Position numbers and translations under genes: made by a program
NCBI RefSeq assembly: GCF_001750105.1
Contig: NZ_CP014143.1
Span: 3,193,501-3,257,500 of the forward strand
Reading direction: 5' to 3'
DNA length: 64,000 nt
From: Microbulbifer aggregans
Lineage (GTDB): Bacteria > Pseudomonadota > Gammaproteobacteria > Pseudomonadales > Cellvibrionaceae
Shown: piece by piece, positions 41,974 to 50,479 of the stretch
Position numbering within the stretch: position 1 is the stretch's first letter
How the letters are laid out: each line of letters begins with the position of its first letter
Notes under the pieces: model-generated
Databases searched by the model: none
What the model saw: the letters and a program-made list of their open reading frames with translations, nothing else
What the model was told of the DNA's origin: nothing

Positions 41974-42780
41974 CTACCAATCCAGCTGCTCGCGCGCGGT
42001 CAAACCTGCCAGGGATTCATTGAGCTGATCCGTAATCAGCATATGACCCGGGCTGTGCGTTATGCAGAAATCCAGGCCCGCGTTACGGACGGCCTCAATG
42101 GCGGTGACGCCGCAGGCCCAGAAGGCGGGCACCTCCCCCCTGCCAATCCGAACTGGATCGCCAAAGTCTGGCCGCTGAATGTCTGCGATGCCCAGTTCTG
42201 CGGGATCACCGGCAAATACCGGCGCTCCGTGCACCAGCGGATAGCGGGTGCAGATCGCATGTGCCTGGTCGAGCGCCTCGGCGGGAAACGGGCGCATGCT
42301 CACCACCAGGCGGGCCGCAAAGTGCCCCACCGACTGACAGCGGCGTACCGTCCGGTACATGGGGACGTTGCAACCCTCGGTCACATTACGCACTTCCAGT
42401 CCGTGACTTAATAAAGCCTCTTCAAAAGAAAAGGAACAACCCAGGACAAAGGTCACCAGGTCATCGCGCCAGTGACCGCGGATATCAGTTACCTCTTCCG
42501 GTGCGCCGCGGGATGAATGCAATTGGTAGCGGGGTACATCGGTACGGATGTCGATATCCTCGCCGAGGCTTTGCAGCAGGTACTCACCCGGCTGTGATCG
42601 GTAAAGCAGTGCACAGGCGCGGGCATTGGCATCACAGAAAGCCTCAAAATCGTCGGCGTGAGCAGCGGGCACGATGGCAATATTCGCCTGTACGAAGCCC
42701 GGAGCCAGCCCCGACGTGGGGCCGGTAAAATGTTCCGCCCGGATCTCTGCCCGTATCTCCCTGGGACGGCGCTCTTTCAT
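41974..42780 (-). CDS. DUF1445 putative D-glutamate cyclase (hydro-lyase family)
   Basis: 268 residues with the signatures of the family now named D-glutamate cyclase: PRYQLHSSRG, LVTFVLGCSFSFEEALLSHGLEVRN, NVPMYRTVRRC, MRPFPAEALDQAHAICTRYPLVHGAPVF, PAFWACGVTAIEAV and ITHSPGHMLITD. This is the N-terminal module of vertebrate DGLUCY. Bacterial genes are widely labelled putative hydro-lyase and usually stand beside pxpB/pxpC. Here the partner DUF4392 module is in the same operon. It overlaps the amidase stop (ATGA). Confidence 0.9.
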   Translation of the reverse strand: MKERRPREIRAEIRAEHFTGPTSGLAPGFVQANIAIVPAAHADDFEAFCDANARACALLYRSQPGEYLLQSLGEDIDIRTDVPRYQLHSSRGAPEEVTDIRGHWRDDLVTFVLGCSFSFEEALLSHGLEVRNVTEGCNVPMYRTVRRCQSVGHFAARLVVSMRPFPAEALDQAHAICTRYPLVHGAPVFAGDPAELGIADIQRPDFGDPVRIGRGEVPAFWACGVTAIEAVRNAGLDFCITHSPGHMLITDQLNESLAGLTAREQLDW

Positions 42781-44249
42781 GCTTCAACCCTCGCGATGTC
42801 CCTCGCCACACCCCATTGCCCGTCTCGACAGGTGGGATGATGATCCTGACGGATAAAAGGCTGCCCCGCCTTCTCCAGCGCCAGTCCTGCTCGGAGTACT
42901 GCGGCATCGGCATAGGGCTTGCCCACCAACTGGATGCCTGTGGGCACACCGTTGTCAGCAATACCGCTCGGCATGGACAGTACCGGACAACGGCTCAGGG
43001 TATTGAATGGATAAGTCATGAACCAGCCCTTGACCGGGTCAACCGGCTGCCCATGGACGCTGACCTGATCACGACTGTAATCAAAATCTGCCGGCACATT
43101 GGTGGTACAGACCGTGGGGCACAACAGGAAATCACAATCCCGGAACACACGCTCCAGCTCCTCCCACATATGCTGGGCATAGCCGTGGGCCCACAGAACC
43201 TTCTCCGGCGTCGCCTGTTCCGAAAGGGAGAAATAGTGACGCGCATAGGAAGTCAGCTGGTCACGAAAATCGGGGTGATCGAACTTCTGTCGCAGCATAT
43301 GCCCCATCTGCGCTCCCTGGTGGATCTGGGCGGTACGGATGCACCTGTCGTCCCAATCCAGCGAAACCATATCGACCTCGGCGCCGAGACGCCGCAGCTG
43401 TTCGGCGAAGTGCAGCGTATTTTCACGCACGGACTCCTCGATCGGGTAAAAACCCAGATCCAGAGATAGCCCGATGCGCACGCCCCGCAGGTCCAGCGGT
43501 TCCGACGCCACCACTTCCTTGGGCAATTGTGACATCAGGTCTACAGGATGAGGGCCGGCAATGAGGTTGTAGAGTAGCAGCGTGTCGCGGACGCTGCGCG
43601 CCAGCACGCTATGGTGAACGTAGGGATCTACATTGTAAGGCGGTATCTCCGGCACACGCCCGTAGGAAGCCTTGAGCCCTACCAGGCCACACATGGAGGC
43701 CGGAATTCTCACCGAGCCACCCATATCGGTGCCATTGGCAATGGTACAGAAACCGGCGGCAACCGCGGCGGCGGAACCACCGGAGGAGCCACCAGGAGTA
43801 ATGGCCGGGTTCCATGGGTTGCGGGTAACGCCCCAGAGGTCAGACCAGGTAAACGCCGCCACGGAAAATTCCGGTGTCGCCGTGCGTCCGCTAAACACCG
43901 CCCCGGCAGCCTGAAGACGCTCCGGCACCGGATCGGTCACATCGGCGCGGTTGTCCCGCATTAGCCGGGAGCCATTGGTGGTTATTTCACCCTCGATAAA
44001 GGTTTCATCCTTGATCGCGGTATTGATGCCCTCCAGCGGCCTGGCTTTACCACTTAGGTAGGCTGCCTCTGCCTCGCGAGCCTGCTCTACCGCACGCTCC
44101 ATGTGAAGCGCGGTAAAGGCATTGATCTCTGCGCCAGAGGATTCGATGCGCTCTGCCTGTGCGTTCAGGATTTCCACCGGCGAGAGCTCGCCATTTCTGA
44201 AAAGCCGAATCGCTTCACAGGCATCGAGATAACACAGATCCTCGGACAT
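42777..44249 (-). CDS. Amidase signature family enzyme
   Basis: 490 residues. The Ser-cisSer-Lys triad is visible: Lys in INTAIKDETFIEG (about 80), cisSer in TPGGSSGGSAAAVAAG, and nucleophile Ser in NGTDMGGSVRIPASMCGLVGLKASYGRVP. No signal peptide. Amidase-signature enzymes hydrolyse amides of many kinds. As first gene of the D-Glu/D-Ala operon it may remove an amide from a cell-wall product, for example amidated D-Glu (isoglutamine) or an acyl-amino acid, but this is conjecture. Expected promoter in 44250-44394. Confidence 0.88.
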   Translation of the reverse strand: MSEDLCYLDACEAIRLFRNGELSPVEILNAQAERIESSGAEINAFTALHMERAVEQAREAEAAYLSGKARPLEGINTAIKDETFIEGEITTNGSRLMRDNRADVTDPVPERLQAAGAVFSGRTATPEFSVAAFTWSDLWGVTRNPWNPAITPGGSSGGSAAAVAAGFCTIANGTDMGGSVRIPASMCGLVGLKASYGRVPEIPPYNVDPYVHHSVLARSVRDTLLLYNLIAGPHPVDLMSQLPKEVVASEPLDLRGVRIGLSLDLGFYPIEESVRENTLHFAEQLRRLGAEVDMVSLDWDDRCIRTAQIHQGAQMGHMLRQKFDHPDFRDQLTSYARHYFSLSEQATPEKVLWAHGYAQHMWEELERVFRDCDFLLCPTVCTTNVPADFDYSRDQVSVHGQPVDPVKGWFMTYPFNTLSRCPVLSMPSGIADNGVPTGIQLVGKPYADAAVLRAGLALEKAGQPFIRQDHHPTCRDGQWGVARDIARVEA

Positions 44250-44394
44250 GAAACACCCTGCTGTTATTGTTGGAGAAGGTTCAGTCCAGTTTGCGCAAAG
44301 TGATGCTGTAGCTTAAGTGACGAACTAATGGCGCGACCGATAGGCCAGAGCAAATTCCGCACACGCCAATAGTTTTCTTCGCCGGGAACCTGAC

Positions 44395-46323
44395 TCAGCC
44401 GCCACTAACAGTTTTCATTTCAACGGTCTCTTCCTCCGACTCAACGGTGACCGGCAGGCTACCTGTGGGCAGCACATCGCTGATCAGTGCAGAAGCCAGA
44501 GCACGATATATCGGTCCCTGGAAAAGATCGTCGGCACCGATAAATGCCTTGTAATCAAAAGTCGCCAGATGCAGGTCGGCGAGGCGGTGGAAGCGGGCCG
44601 CCTCATAGGGCGAGCGCATGGTGACAAATACCGTCTTCTGCCCCCGCGCACGGGCAATCTCCAGGCCGCGGCTATAGGTTTCGTAGAGATCCTCCAGAGC
44701 CATGGGCGGACGGCGTAACCTGCCCAGGTCCTCCATTCCCCCGAGTTCAACCGCACTCTCACCGGGAACGATACTTGCCACAATCAAGACGTCACCGGTA
44801 CTGCCCGGCAGCTCCTCCAGCACGGTGTGCGGATCAAGCACTTCGACCGCCGCTTTGGAGACCCCTTCGAGGGATAGCCGGAACGCCTCGCCCACCGCGG
44901 GTGTGGGGGCAATCACCTGGATTTTTTTCGCTTTATTATCGAGTACTGGCAGTACACCCTCAGCCGGAGGATAAATGGCACTGACGGCGGCACTGGCCAG
45001 CTCATCCGCCAGCTGGGCATGTTGCGGATCTGCCAATACCTTCGCCGCGCTGTCGCGTTTCTGCGATGGGCTGGCGGCAATCCACTGTGCGTCAATGTAG
45101 TCTTTCTTCAAGGACTCAATACGAGCCAGGGAAGTATCGATTTCCGCTTCTGAAAGCTCGCCGTCCAGTACCGCATTTACCGCCCGGTCAATAATTTCAT
45201 CGAGGCGCGCGATGTCTTCCGGGAAACGGATTTTCAGCGGCATCAGTGCGATATCAGCGCCGGCAGCAAACGTTTTGACCACCGCCTCCTCGACCGAGAA
45301 GTAGTCACTGATCCCCGCCATACCGAGCGAGTCAGTGACAATTACGCCCTCATACCCCATCTCATCGCGCAACAGGTCAGTGAGAATTCTGCGGGAGAGC
45401 GTTGCCGGCACCACGATCTCCTCACCATCGCGGGAATGCAGGGTCGTATCGTCCAGAGCCGGATACTGAATGTGCGCCGTCATGGTGAGTGCAGGTTGCG
45501 CCTGCTCGAAGGCCTCCGTGAACGGCAGCAGGTCAGTGGCCCGAGCCTGCTCCAGCGGCCGATCGACACGGGGCAAACCGGTATGACTGTCTACCGAGGT
45601 ATCACCGTGCCCGGGGAAATGCTTGACCGTGGCCGCCACCTGGCGCTGCTGAAACGCCTGAATCGCGGCAATCCCCAGCTCCGCCACGACTTCGGGCTTC
45701 TCGGAATAGGAGCGCACATTGATCACCGGGTTGTCCGGATTGCTGTTGACATCGAGGGTCGGCGCGAAATTGACATTGAAGCCCAGAACCCGCAGCTGTT
45801 CAGCCATGGCCTCGGCGGTCTCGCCGGCAAAACGATCACCATGAAGCGGATAGGTCGCGCCGATTGCCATGTTGCCTGCGAAAGCCACCGCTTCGGCACG
45901 CGGCAGGCGATGCACCCTGCCCCCTTCCTGGTCGATACCAATCAGTAATGGGCTGCCGAGATGGGAGGACGTCGCTGCCGCCTGCAGGTCGCTGTTCAAA
46001 GCGATGATCTGGTCGGCACTCTCCAGATTATCCGCGAACAGGATGATGCCACCGATGCCTGTATCGCTGATCATCTGCCCGAGTGCTGCCGGCAGCTCTG
46101 TCACCGGCTCCGCACAGCGCCCGCGGTTTTCCTCATTCCGCTGCTGATCCGGGCAGAAATAGCGGATATCCAGCATGATCTTCTGGGCGATCTTGTCTCG
46201 CAGGATCTGGGTCCGCTGTTCGGTTGCATCATTGCCACAGGCGCCGATAGAGCCCACAAGTGCCACAGCTGTGGCGAGGGCCCCGGAGCGGCGCAGGAGT
46301 TTCGAAAGACGGTTGGGCATCAT
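44395..46323 (-). CDS. nagZ: GH3 beta-N-acetylglucosaminidase lipoprotein (NagZ-type)
   Basis: 642 residues with a lipobox (GSIGACGN). The GH3 catalytic domain has PLLIGIDQEGGRVHRL, the NagZ-specific ATVKHFPGHGDTSVDSHTGLPRVDR (His/Asp general acid loop) and nucleophile Asp in VIVTDSLGMAGIS. A C-terminal domain of about 250 residues follows, as in Bacillus subtilis NagZ (YbbD), also about 642 residues, unlike the 341-residue cytosolic Escherichia coli enzyme. It removes GlcNAc from the non-reducing end of glycan fragments, exposing MurNAc for NamZ. A perfect GAATA-N3-TATTC site lies 36 bases upstream of the start. Confidence 0.94.
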   Translation of the reverse strand: MMPNRLSKLLRRSGALATAVALVGSIGACGNDATEQRTQILRDKIAQKIMLDIRYFCPDQQRNEENRGRCAEPVTELPAALGQMISDTGIGGIILFADNLESADQIIALNSDLQAAATSSHLGSPLLIGIDQEGGRVHRLPRAEAVAFAGNMAIGATYPLHGDRFAGETAEAMAEQLRVLGFNVNFAPTLDVNSNPDNPVINVRSYSEKPEVVAELGIAAIQAFQQRQVAATVKHFPGHGDTSVDSHTGLPRVDRPLEQARATDLLPFTEAFEQAQPALTMTAHIQYPALDDTTLHSRDGEEIVVPATLSRRILTDLLRDEMGYEGVIVTDSLGMAGISDYFSVEEAVVKTFAAGADIALMPLKIRFPEDIARLDEIIDRAVNAVLDGELSEAEIDTSLARIESLKKDYIDAQWIAASPSQKRDSAAKVLADPQHAQLADELASAAVSAIYPPAEGVLPVLDNKAKKIQVIAPTPAVGEAFRLSLEGVSKAAVEVLDPHTVLEELPGSTGDVLIVASIVPGESAVELGGMEDLGRLRRPPMALEDLYETYSRGLEIARARGQKTVFVTMRSPYEAARFHRLADLHLATFDYKAFIGADDLFQGPIYRALASALISDVLPTGSLPVTVESEEETVEMKTVSGG

Positions 46324-46358
46324 CGGGGATAATCCATTATTCGCTATTTAAGACTTTG

Positions 46359-46371
46359 GAATATTTTATTC
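46359..46371. promoter_or_regulatory. GAATA-N3-TATTC operator upstream of nagZ (perfect copy)
   Basis: GAATATTTTATTC, 36 bases before the nagZ start codon. The promoter itself is not clear. Confidence 0.5.
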
Positions 46372-46446
46372 TGCCGGAGAAGCGACGGGCGCACAAGCAG
46401 GTGATTATCAATGAGTGCGGAGCATCACAGCATGCCGGACCGGCAC

Positions 46447-46472
46447 AAAAAAGGGCCGGACAGGCCGACCCC
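46447..46472 (-). terminator. Rho-independent terminator after the TonB receptor gene
   Basis: On the minus strand GGGTCGG, loop CCTGT, CCGGCCC (seven pairs, one G-T wobble) followed by six Ts. A separate GGCGCC-rich inverted repeat lies between this and the receptor stop codon. Confidence 0.75.
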
Positions 46473-46587
46473 AGATCAAGGAGGAGTTCTACTTTTGCGC
46501 TATGGCTGGAGCAGAACTCTAGGGAAAGTTAATTCAGCCATGAATGGCGCCCAAATCGCCTAACTCCGACCTGGGCGCCCCACTCAT

Positions 46588-49095
46588 TTAGAAGTCATAA
46601 GACAGGTTCAGGCCAATAGTACGGGGCGTCGCGTTGAAGATCCGACGACCGAGAACACCACCAGATTGACTGGAAACGATTGGATCATCATTCAGCAGGT
46701 TGCTCACCCAAAGGCCTGCCGCAACCTTGTTGAATCGCATACCAGCGTTGGCATGGAACAGGGTGTATGAAGGACGCACCCATGGTGTCCAGGTATCTTT
46801 GGTCACCTCACCGGTTGAGGGATCGGTAATCAGCACACTGTCTTCGCGGTCGGTATTGGTTTCATCTACATAGCTACCACGCAGAGACGCCCAGAGAGGG
46901 TATCCTGCAAGCTCACCACTATAGTTCACACCGAAGTTATGCTTCCACTTGGGTGAACCACCGAGCAGGTCACCCTCTACCCAGGTGCGGCAAGCGTAAT
47001 CATCTCCCGTGGAGCCGCCGGTGTTCTTATACATGCAGTGAGTCAGAGTATCGGTAAAACGGCCCTCTGTCGTTGCCGTGGCGTAAGAGAAAGACCAGTT
47101 GTCGTTCAACTTGTAGCGAGAAGAAAATTCCCAGCCCTTGGTTTCCGCATCCGGACCATTCTCGGTACCGTTAATCGGGAATCCAAACTCAACCGCCTGC
47201 GAACGGTAGGTCTGCGGGTCGTTCCAGCTCATCATGTAGACATTGGTCTGCAGATACAGCTGCTGGTCAAAGAAATAACCCTTCAGACCCACTTCAAAGT
47301 TGTCAATGGAATCCGGCTCGTAAGACTTGGAGTCTTCTGCCACCTCATATCCGGCGTAGTCGCGGAAATTATTGCGACCACCGCGACGGAAGCCCTGTGA
47401 CAGGGTTGCATAGGCCAGGATGTCCTGATTGATGTCATAGGAAGCGTTAAGCTTAAAGAAGCTCTTGTTGTCTTCCCCACCCTCGGTATTGAGATCCTGG
47501 TCCGGTAGCGCAAACGTGTGATCAAGCAAAATGGTGTGACGCTTGTCCTCGTAGTTAAATACGCGCGCACCTGCGGTTACCGTCAACTTATCGGTGAAGT
47601 TATAGGAAAACTCACCAAAAACTGCATCTTCAGAGTAAGTACCCCGATAGTCTTCTTCGTAGCCAACGTCAGTTACGCTCGCCACACGCTTCCAGGTTAA
47701 GGCCTCGTCGATGGTAGGGATGATCTCCCTGAATGCGATGGAGCTGTCTTGCTCCGTCGTGTAAAAACCGACAATCCATTCGTAGCTATCATTGGGCGCA
47801 GACACCAGCCGGGTTTCATGACTGAAACCTTCGTAGGCATTATCGAACGTCATATAGGCAGTGATGTTGGTATCCGAAGAACCAAAGCCTGCCCAGCCAT
47901 AGTAGGCATAGCCCTGGCTGGTGTAATCGGCCTCACCGATGCTGCTGTCTTCAAACTTTGAGGTGCTGGACGTCAGGGTTGCGAAACCCAGATCGACAGA
48001 GATATCGAGTGCATCCAGAGAGAAGTCCTTGTCGGCATACTCCTCGTGTGGCGAGATGATCGTGCGATCATTGATTGCGTAGGGCGTTTTGAAGTCCCCA
48101 AAGTCCAATGCAGAATAACTTGCATCCGCCTCAGACAGCGGCAGACGGTTTGCACCGCGGGTACCGTGCGCCAGCTGGTCCTGCTGCATATGAGTGAACT
48201 TGATATCTATGCTGTCTGTGGGTGCCCACAGCGCTGCAATTTTCGCAGTGGTTACTTCCTGCCAATTATCATCTTCGTAGATGACTTTATTCGGATTGGG
48301 ATCGCTGATATAGGCATCATCTCCGGTGCGCCATGGCGCATTCGCGGAGCGATCAATATAGCCTGCCTCATCCAGAAACGCGGCAGATGCACGAACGGCA
48401 AAGGTATCGGCAATCGGCAAGTTAACGACAAAATCGGTGTCGTTGCTGATGCCGCCCCCATCCACCTGATAAGCCGCAGTATTCACATTGAACTCAAACT
48501 CGTCGAGCTTGGGTTCGTTGGTGATGTAGCGAATGGTACCGCCGAGACTACCAGCCCCATACAGAGTACCCTGCGGGCCCAGTAGTTTTTCAACCCGGTT
48601 GATATCCTTGATGCGGAAGCCCAGCTTGGGCAGCGGGGTATCGTCGATATAGTAGGCCAGCGTGCTTTTGACGAACTGTTCGAGGTTATTGGCACTAACC
48701 GGGGACACGTTGAGACCACGCACAGTCACGGAGTCTGCGAAGCGCGCACCGCTATCAGGCGCACTGATTTCCACACTGTCCTGAATCAGCCGCTTAACAT
48801 CGGTAATGTTCTGCTCACGCAGGGCTTCACCGGAAATCGCGGTGATGTTCATGGGCAGGTCAGAAGCGGCTGACGCGCGCTTGGTGGCGGTGACGACCAG
48901 CTCTTCCACTGCAACGTCACTGCCCCCCTTAAGCTTCTTTTTCTTCCCTTCTTTTTCGTCCGCAACCTTCGCTGTCGAACTTGCCACGGTATTATCTTGG
49001 GGCTCTGCGTCTGTTTGGGCATAGACAACGGGTGCCAATGTCAGCGCCAGGGATGAGATTAACAATGCAAGCGGTTTTTTCTTATACGGTAACAT
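46588..49095 (-). CDS. TonB-dependent outer-membrane receptor
   Basis: 835 residues with a signal peptide (MLPYKKKPLALLISSLALTLAPVVYAQ). The plug domain (about 65-190) starts EELVVTATKRASAASDLPMNITAISGEALREQNITDVKRL and includes VEKLLGPQGTLYGAGSLGGTIRYITN; a long beta-barrel follows and ends in the aromatic TIGLNLSYDF. The annotated ligand is not readable. Because the gene has a LysR-type palindrome upstream (49197) shared with other cluster operons, uptake of muropeptides or cell-wall fragments is inferred. Monocistronic with its own terminator. Confidence 0.93.
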   Translation of the reverse strand: MLPYKKKPLALLISSLALTLAPVVYAQTDAEPQDNTVASSTAKVADEKEGKKKKLKGGSDVAVEELVVTATKRASAASDLPMNITAISGEALREQNITDVKRLIQDSVEISAPDSGARFADSVTVRGLNVSPVSANNLEQFVKSTLAYYIDDTPLPKLGFRIKDINRVEKLLGPQGTLYGAGSLGGTIRYITNEPKLDEFEFNVNTAAYQVDGGGISNDTDFVVNLPIADTFAVRASAAFLDEAGYIDRSANAPWRTGDDAYISDPNPNKVIYEDDNWQEVTTAKIAALWAPTDSIDIKFTHMQQDQLAHGTRGANRLPLSEADASYSALDFGDFKTPYAINDRTIISPHEEYADKDFSLDALDISVDLGFATLTSSTSKFEDSSIGEADYTSQGYAYYGWAGFGSSDTNITAYMTFDNAYEGFSHETRLVSAPNDSYEWIVGFYTTEQDSSIAFREIIPTIDEALTWKRVASVTDVGYEEDYRGTYSEDAVFGEFSYNFTDKLTVTAGARVFNYEDKRHTILLDHTFALPDQDLNTEGGEDNKSFFKLNASYDINQDILAYATLSQGFRRGGRNNFRDYAGYEVAEDSKSYEPDSIDNFEVGLKGYFFDQQLYLQTNVYMMSWNDPQTYRSQAVEFGFPINGTENGPDAETKGWEFSSRYKLNDNWSFSYATATTEGRFTDTLTHCMYKNTGGSTGDDYACRTWVEGDLLGGSPKWKHNFGVNYSGELAGYPLWASLRGSYVDETNTDREDSVLITDPSTGEVTKDTWTPWVRPSYTLFHANAGMRFNKVAAGLWVSNLLNDDPIVSSQSGGVLGRRIFNATPRTIGLNLSYDF

Positions 49096-49196
49096 ACCCT
49101 ATTCCTTTCGATTCTTTGGAGCTTTAACCGGGCGCTCAAACTCCTCCACCCTTGCCGTGAGCATCGCGCACAAAGCATCTATTCGAAAAATATCAA

Positions 49197-49215
49197 CCAT
49201 CGGCTACGGCGATAG
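49197..49215. promoter_or_regulatory. LysR-type T-N11-A palindrome upstream of the TonB receptor
   Basis: CCATCGGCTACGGCGATAG matches the 14 fixed positions of CCATCGG-N5-CCGATGG at 12. It lies 100 bases before the receptor start, inside the 430-base receptor/lysR divergent region. Confidence 0.5.
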
Positions 49216-49450
49216 ATTGCCTTCAGGCCGTGACTGGGCACTTCTCCGGTGCATGGATATGGCCAAACAGCGCCCTTGGCACCAAACTTGCGCGTAGAAA
49301 TGGCCCAAAATCGACGTGTTTACGACACCAGGCATCAACCTGAACAACGACTGGAGCACCCGAGACGGCGCGTTCTGGTCTGTTTTCTTCACTCTCAAAG
49401 TGCGGCAGGTGGGGGCTTTTCTCCGCTTCCGGGGCCTGATAGAGTCGAAA

Positions 49451-49469
49451 CCATCGGCAATGCCGATGG
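49451..49469. promoter_or_regulatory. LysR-type T-N11-A palindrome upstream of lysR (perfect copy)
   Basis: CCATCGGCAATGCCGATGG is a perfect inverted repeat of eight-base arms with a 3-base spacer, 57 bases before the lysR start. This is where a LysR protein would autoregulate. The remainder of 49096-49525 shows no gene that I can support. Confidence 0.65.
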
Positions 49470-49525
49470 CAGCCATAGACAGGGCTGGACAGTAAAAGCA
49501 TAAGAACGATGGCCTGGAGTATCCG

Positions 49526-50443
49526 ATGGAATCCCGCTTTTTTATCGCCCCGGAACAACTGGAGGCATTCGAGGCCGCCGCCCGCAGTGGCTCCTTCTCG
49601 GCAGCCGCCCGCAGCCTGGGCAAGGCCCAGTCGACCATTTCGGGACTGATCAGCAATCTGGAAATCGATACCGGGCTGCAACTGTTTGATCGCTCAGGCC
49701 GCGAACCCAAGCTGACCGCCCAGGGGCGGGCACTATTGCAGGATGTCCGAGCCCTGCTGAACTCCTACTCGCGTTTCGAGGCTAAAAGCCGCAGCCTGAA
49801 TGCCGGACTCGAGGAGTCACTGACACTGGCGATCGACGAATCCGCTATCGATCTCAAGCAACTGGTCCGCGGACTGGATCCGTTTTACCAGCGCTACTCC
49901 ACGGTTTCGCTCAACCTTTTGCACGCTTCCGGGGACAGTGCTGCCAAACTGGTGCGAGAAGGAAGTGCCGATATCGGTATCGTTCTCAGCCAGGGCGACT
50001 ACCCTGAGGATTTTGATTTCCGCGGCGTGGGAAGCTGTAGTTTCGTGCTCGTCGCCGGGGTGCAACACCCGATGGCCCAGCAGAGCACGGTATCCAGTCA
50101 GGATCTGAACAACCACCTGCACTTGCGCATCAGTGCTGCCGGTGACCAGGGCTCTCTGCCAGAGAATGATCTCAGCGATCGTATCTGGTATCTGGAAAGC
50201 TACTCCCTGTTTATGACCCTGCTCACCGCCGGGATCGGCTGGGCGTTTGTGCCCCTGCACATTGCCCAACCCCATCTGGATGCCGGAGCGATCACTATCC
50301 TGCCGACGGATTTTCAGCTGACGCCCTACCCTCACGGCACAGACCTGATCTGGTCGCGACGCAAGGTACTGGGCCCTGCCGGCCAGAGCCTGATCGATGA
50401 GATTTCGCAAGTGATTGCCCAGCGCGAGGGCGAACCCGCCTGA
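49526..50443 (+). CDS. LysR family transcriptional regulator
   Basis: 305 residues. The N-terminal winged helix-turn-helix (about 10-65) reads LEAFEAAARSGSFSAAARSLGKAQSTISGLISNLEIDTGLQLFDRSGREPKLT, the LysR hallmark. A periplasmic-binding-like effector domain follows (100-295). It is divergent from the TonB receptor and convergent with the aminotransferase; both upstream regions carry the palindrome also seen before lysR itself. It is therefore proposed to control receptor, aminotransferase, M14 peptidase and possibly the symporter operon. Effector unknown. Confidence 0.9.
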   Translation: MESRFFIAPEQLEAFEAAARSGSFSAAARSLGKAQSTISGLISNLEIDTGLQLFDRSGREPKLTAQGRALLQDVRALLNSYSRFEAKSRSLNAGLEESLTLAIDESAIDLKQLVRGLDPFYQRYSTVSLNLLHASGDSAAKLVREGSADIGIVLSQGDYPEDFDFRGVGSCSFVLVAGVQHPMAQQSTVSSQDLNNHLHLRISAAGDQGSLPENDLSDRIWYLESYSLFMTLLTAGIGWAFVPLHIAQPHLDAGAITILPTDFQLTPYPHGTDLIWSRRKVLGPAGQSLIDEISQVIAQREGEPA

Positions 50444-50479
50444 TTGACCTGAGGGCCAATCAGGAAACCCTGACCACGA

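Noticed and set aside
49204..49710. 168-codon and 152-codon minus-strand frames
   Set aside because: They overlap the lysR coding start and regulatory palindrome, show no domain features and lack plausible starts.
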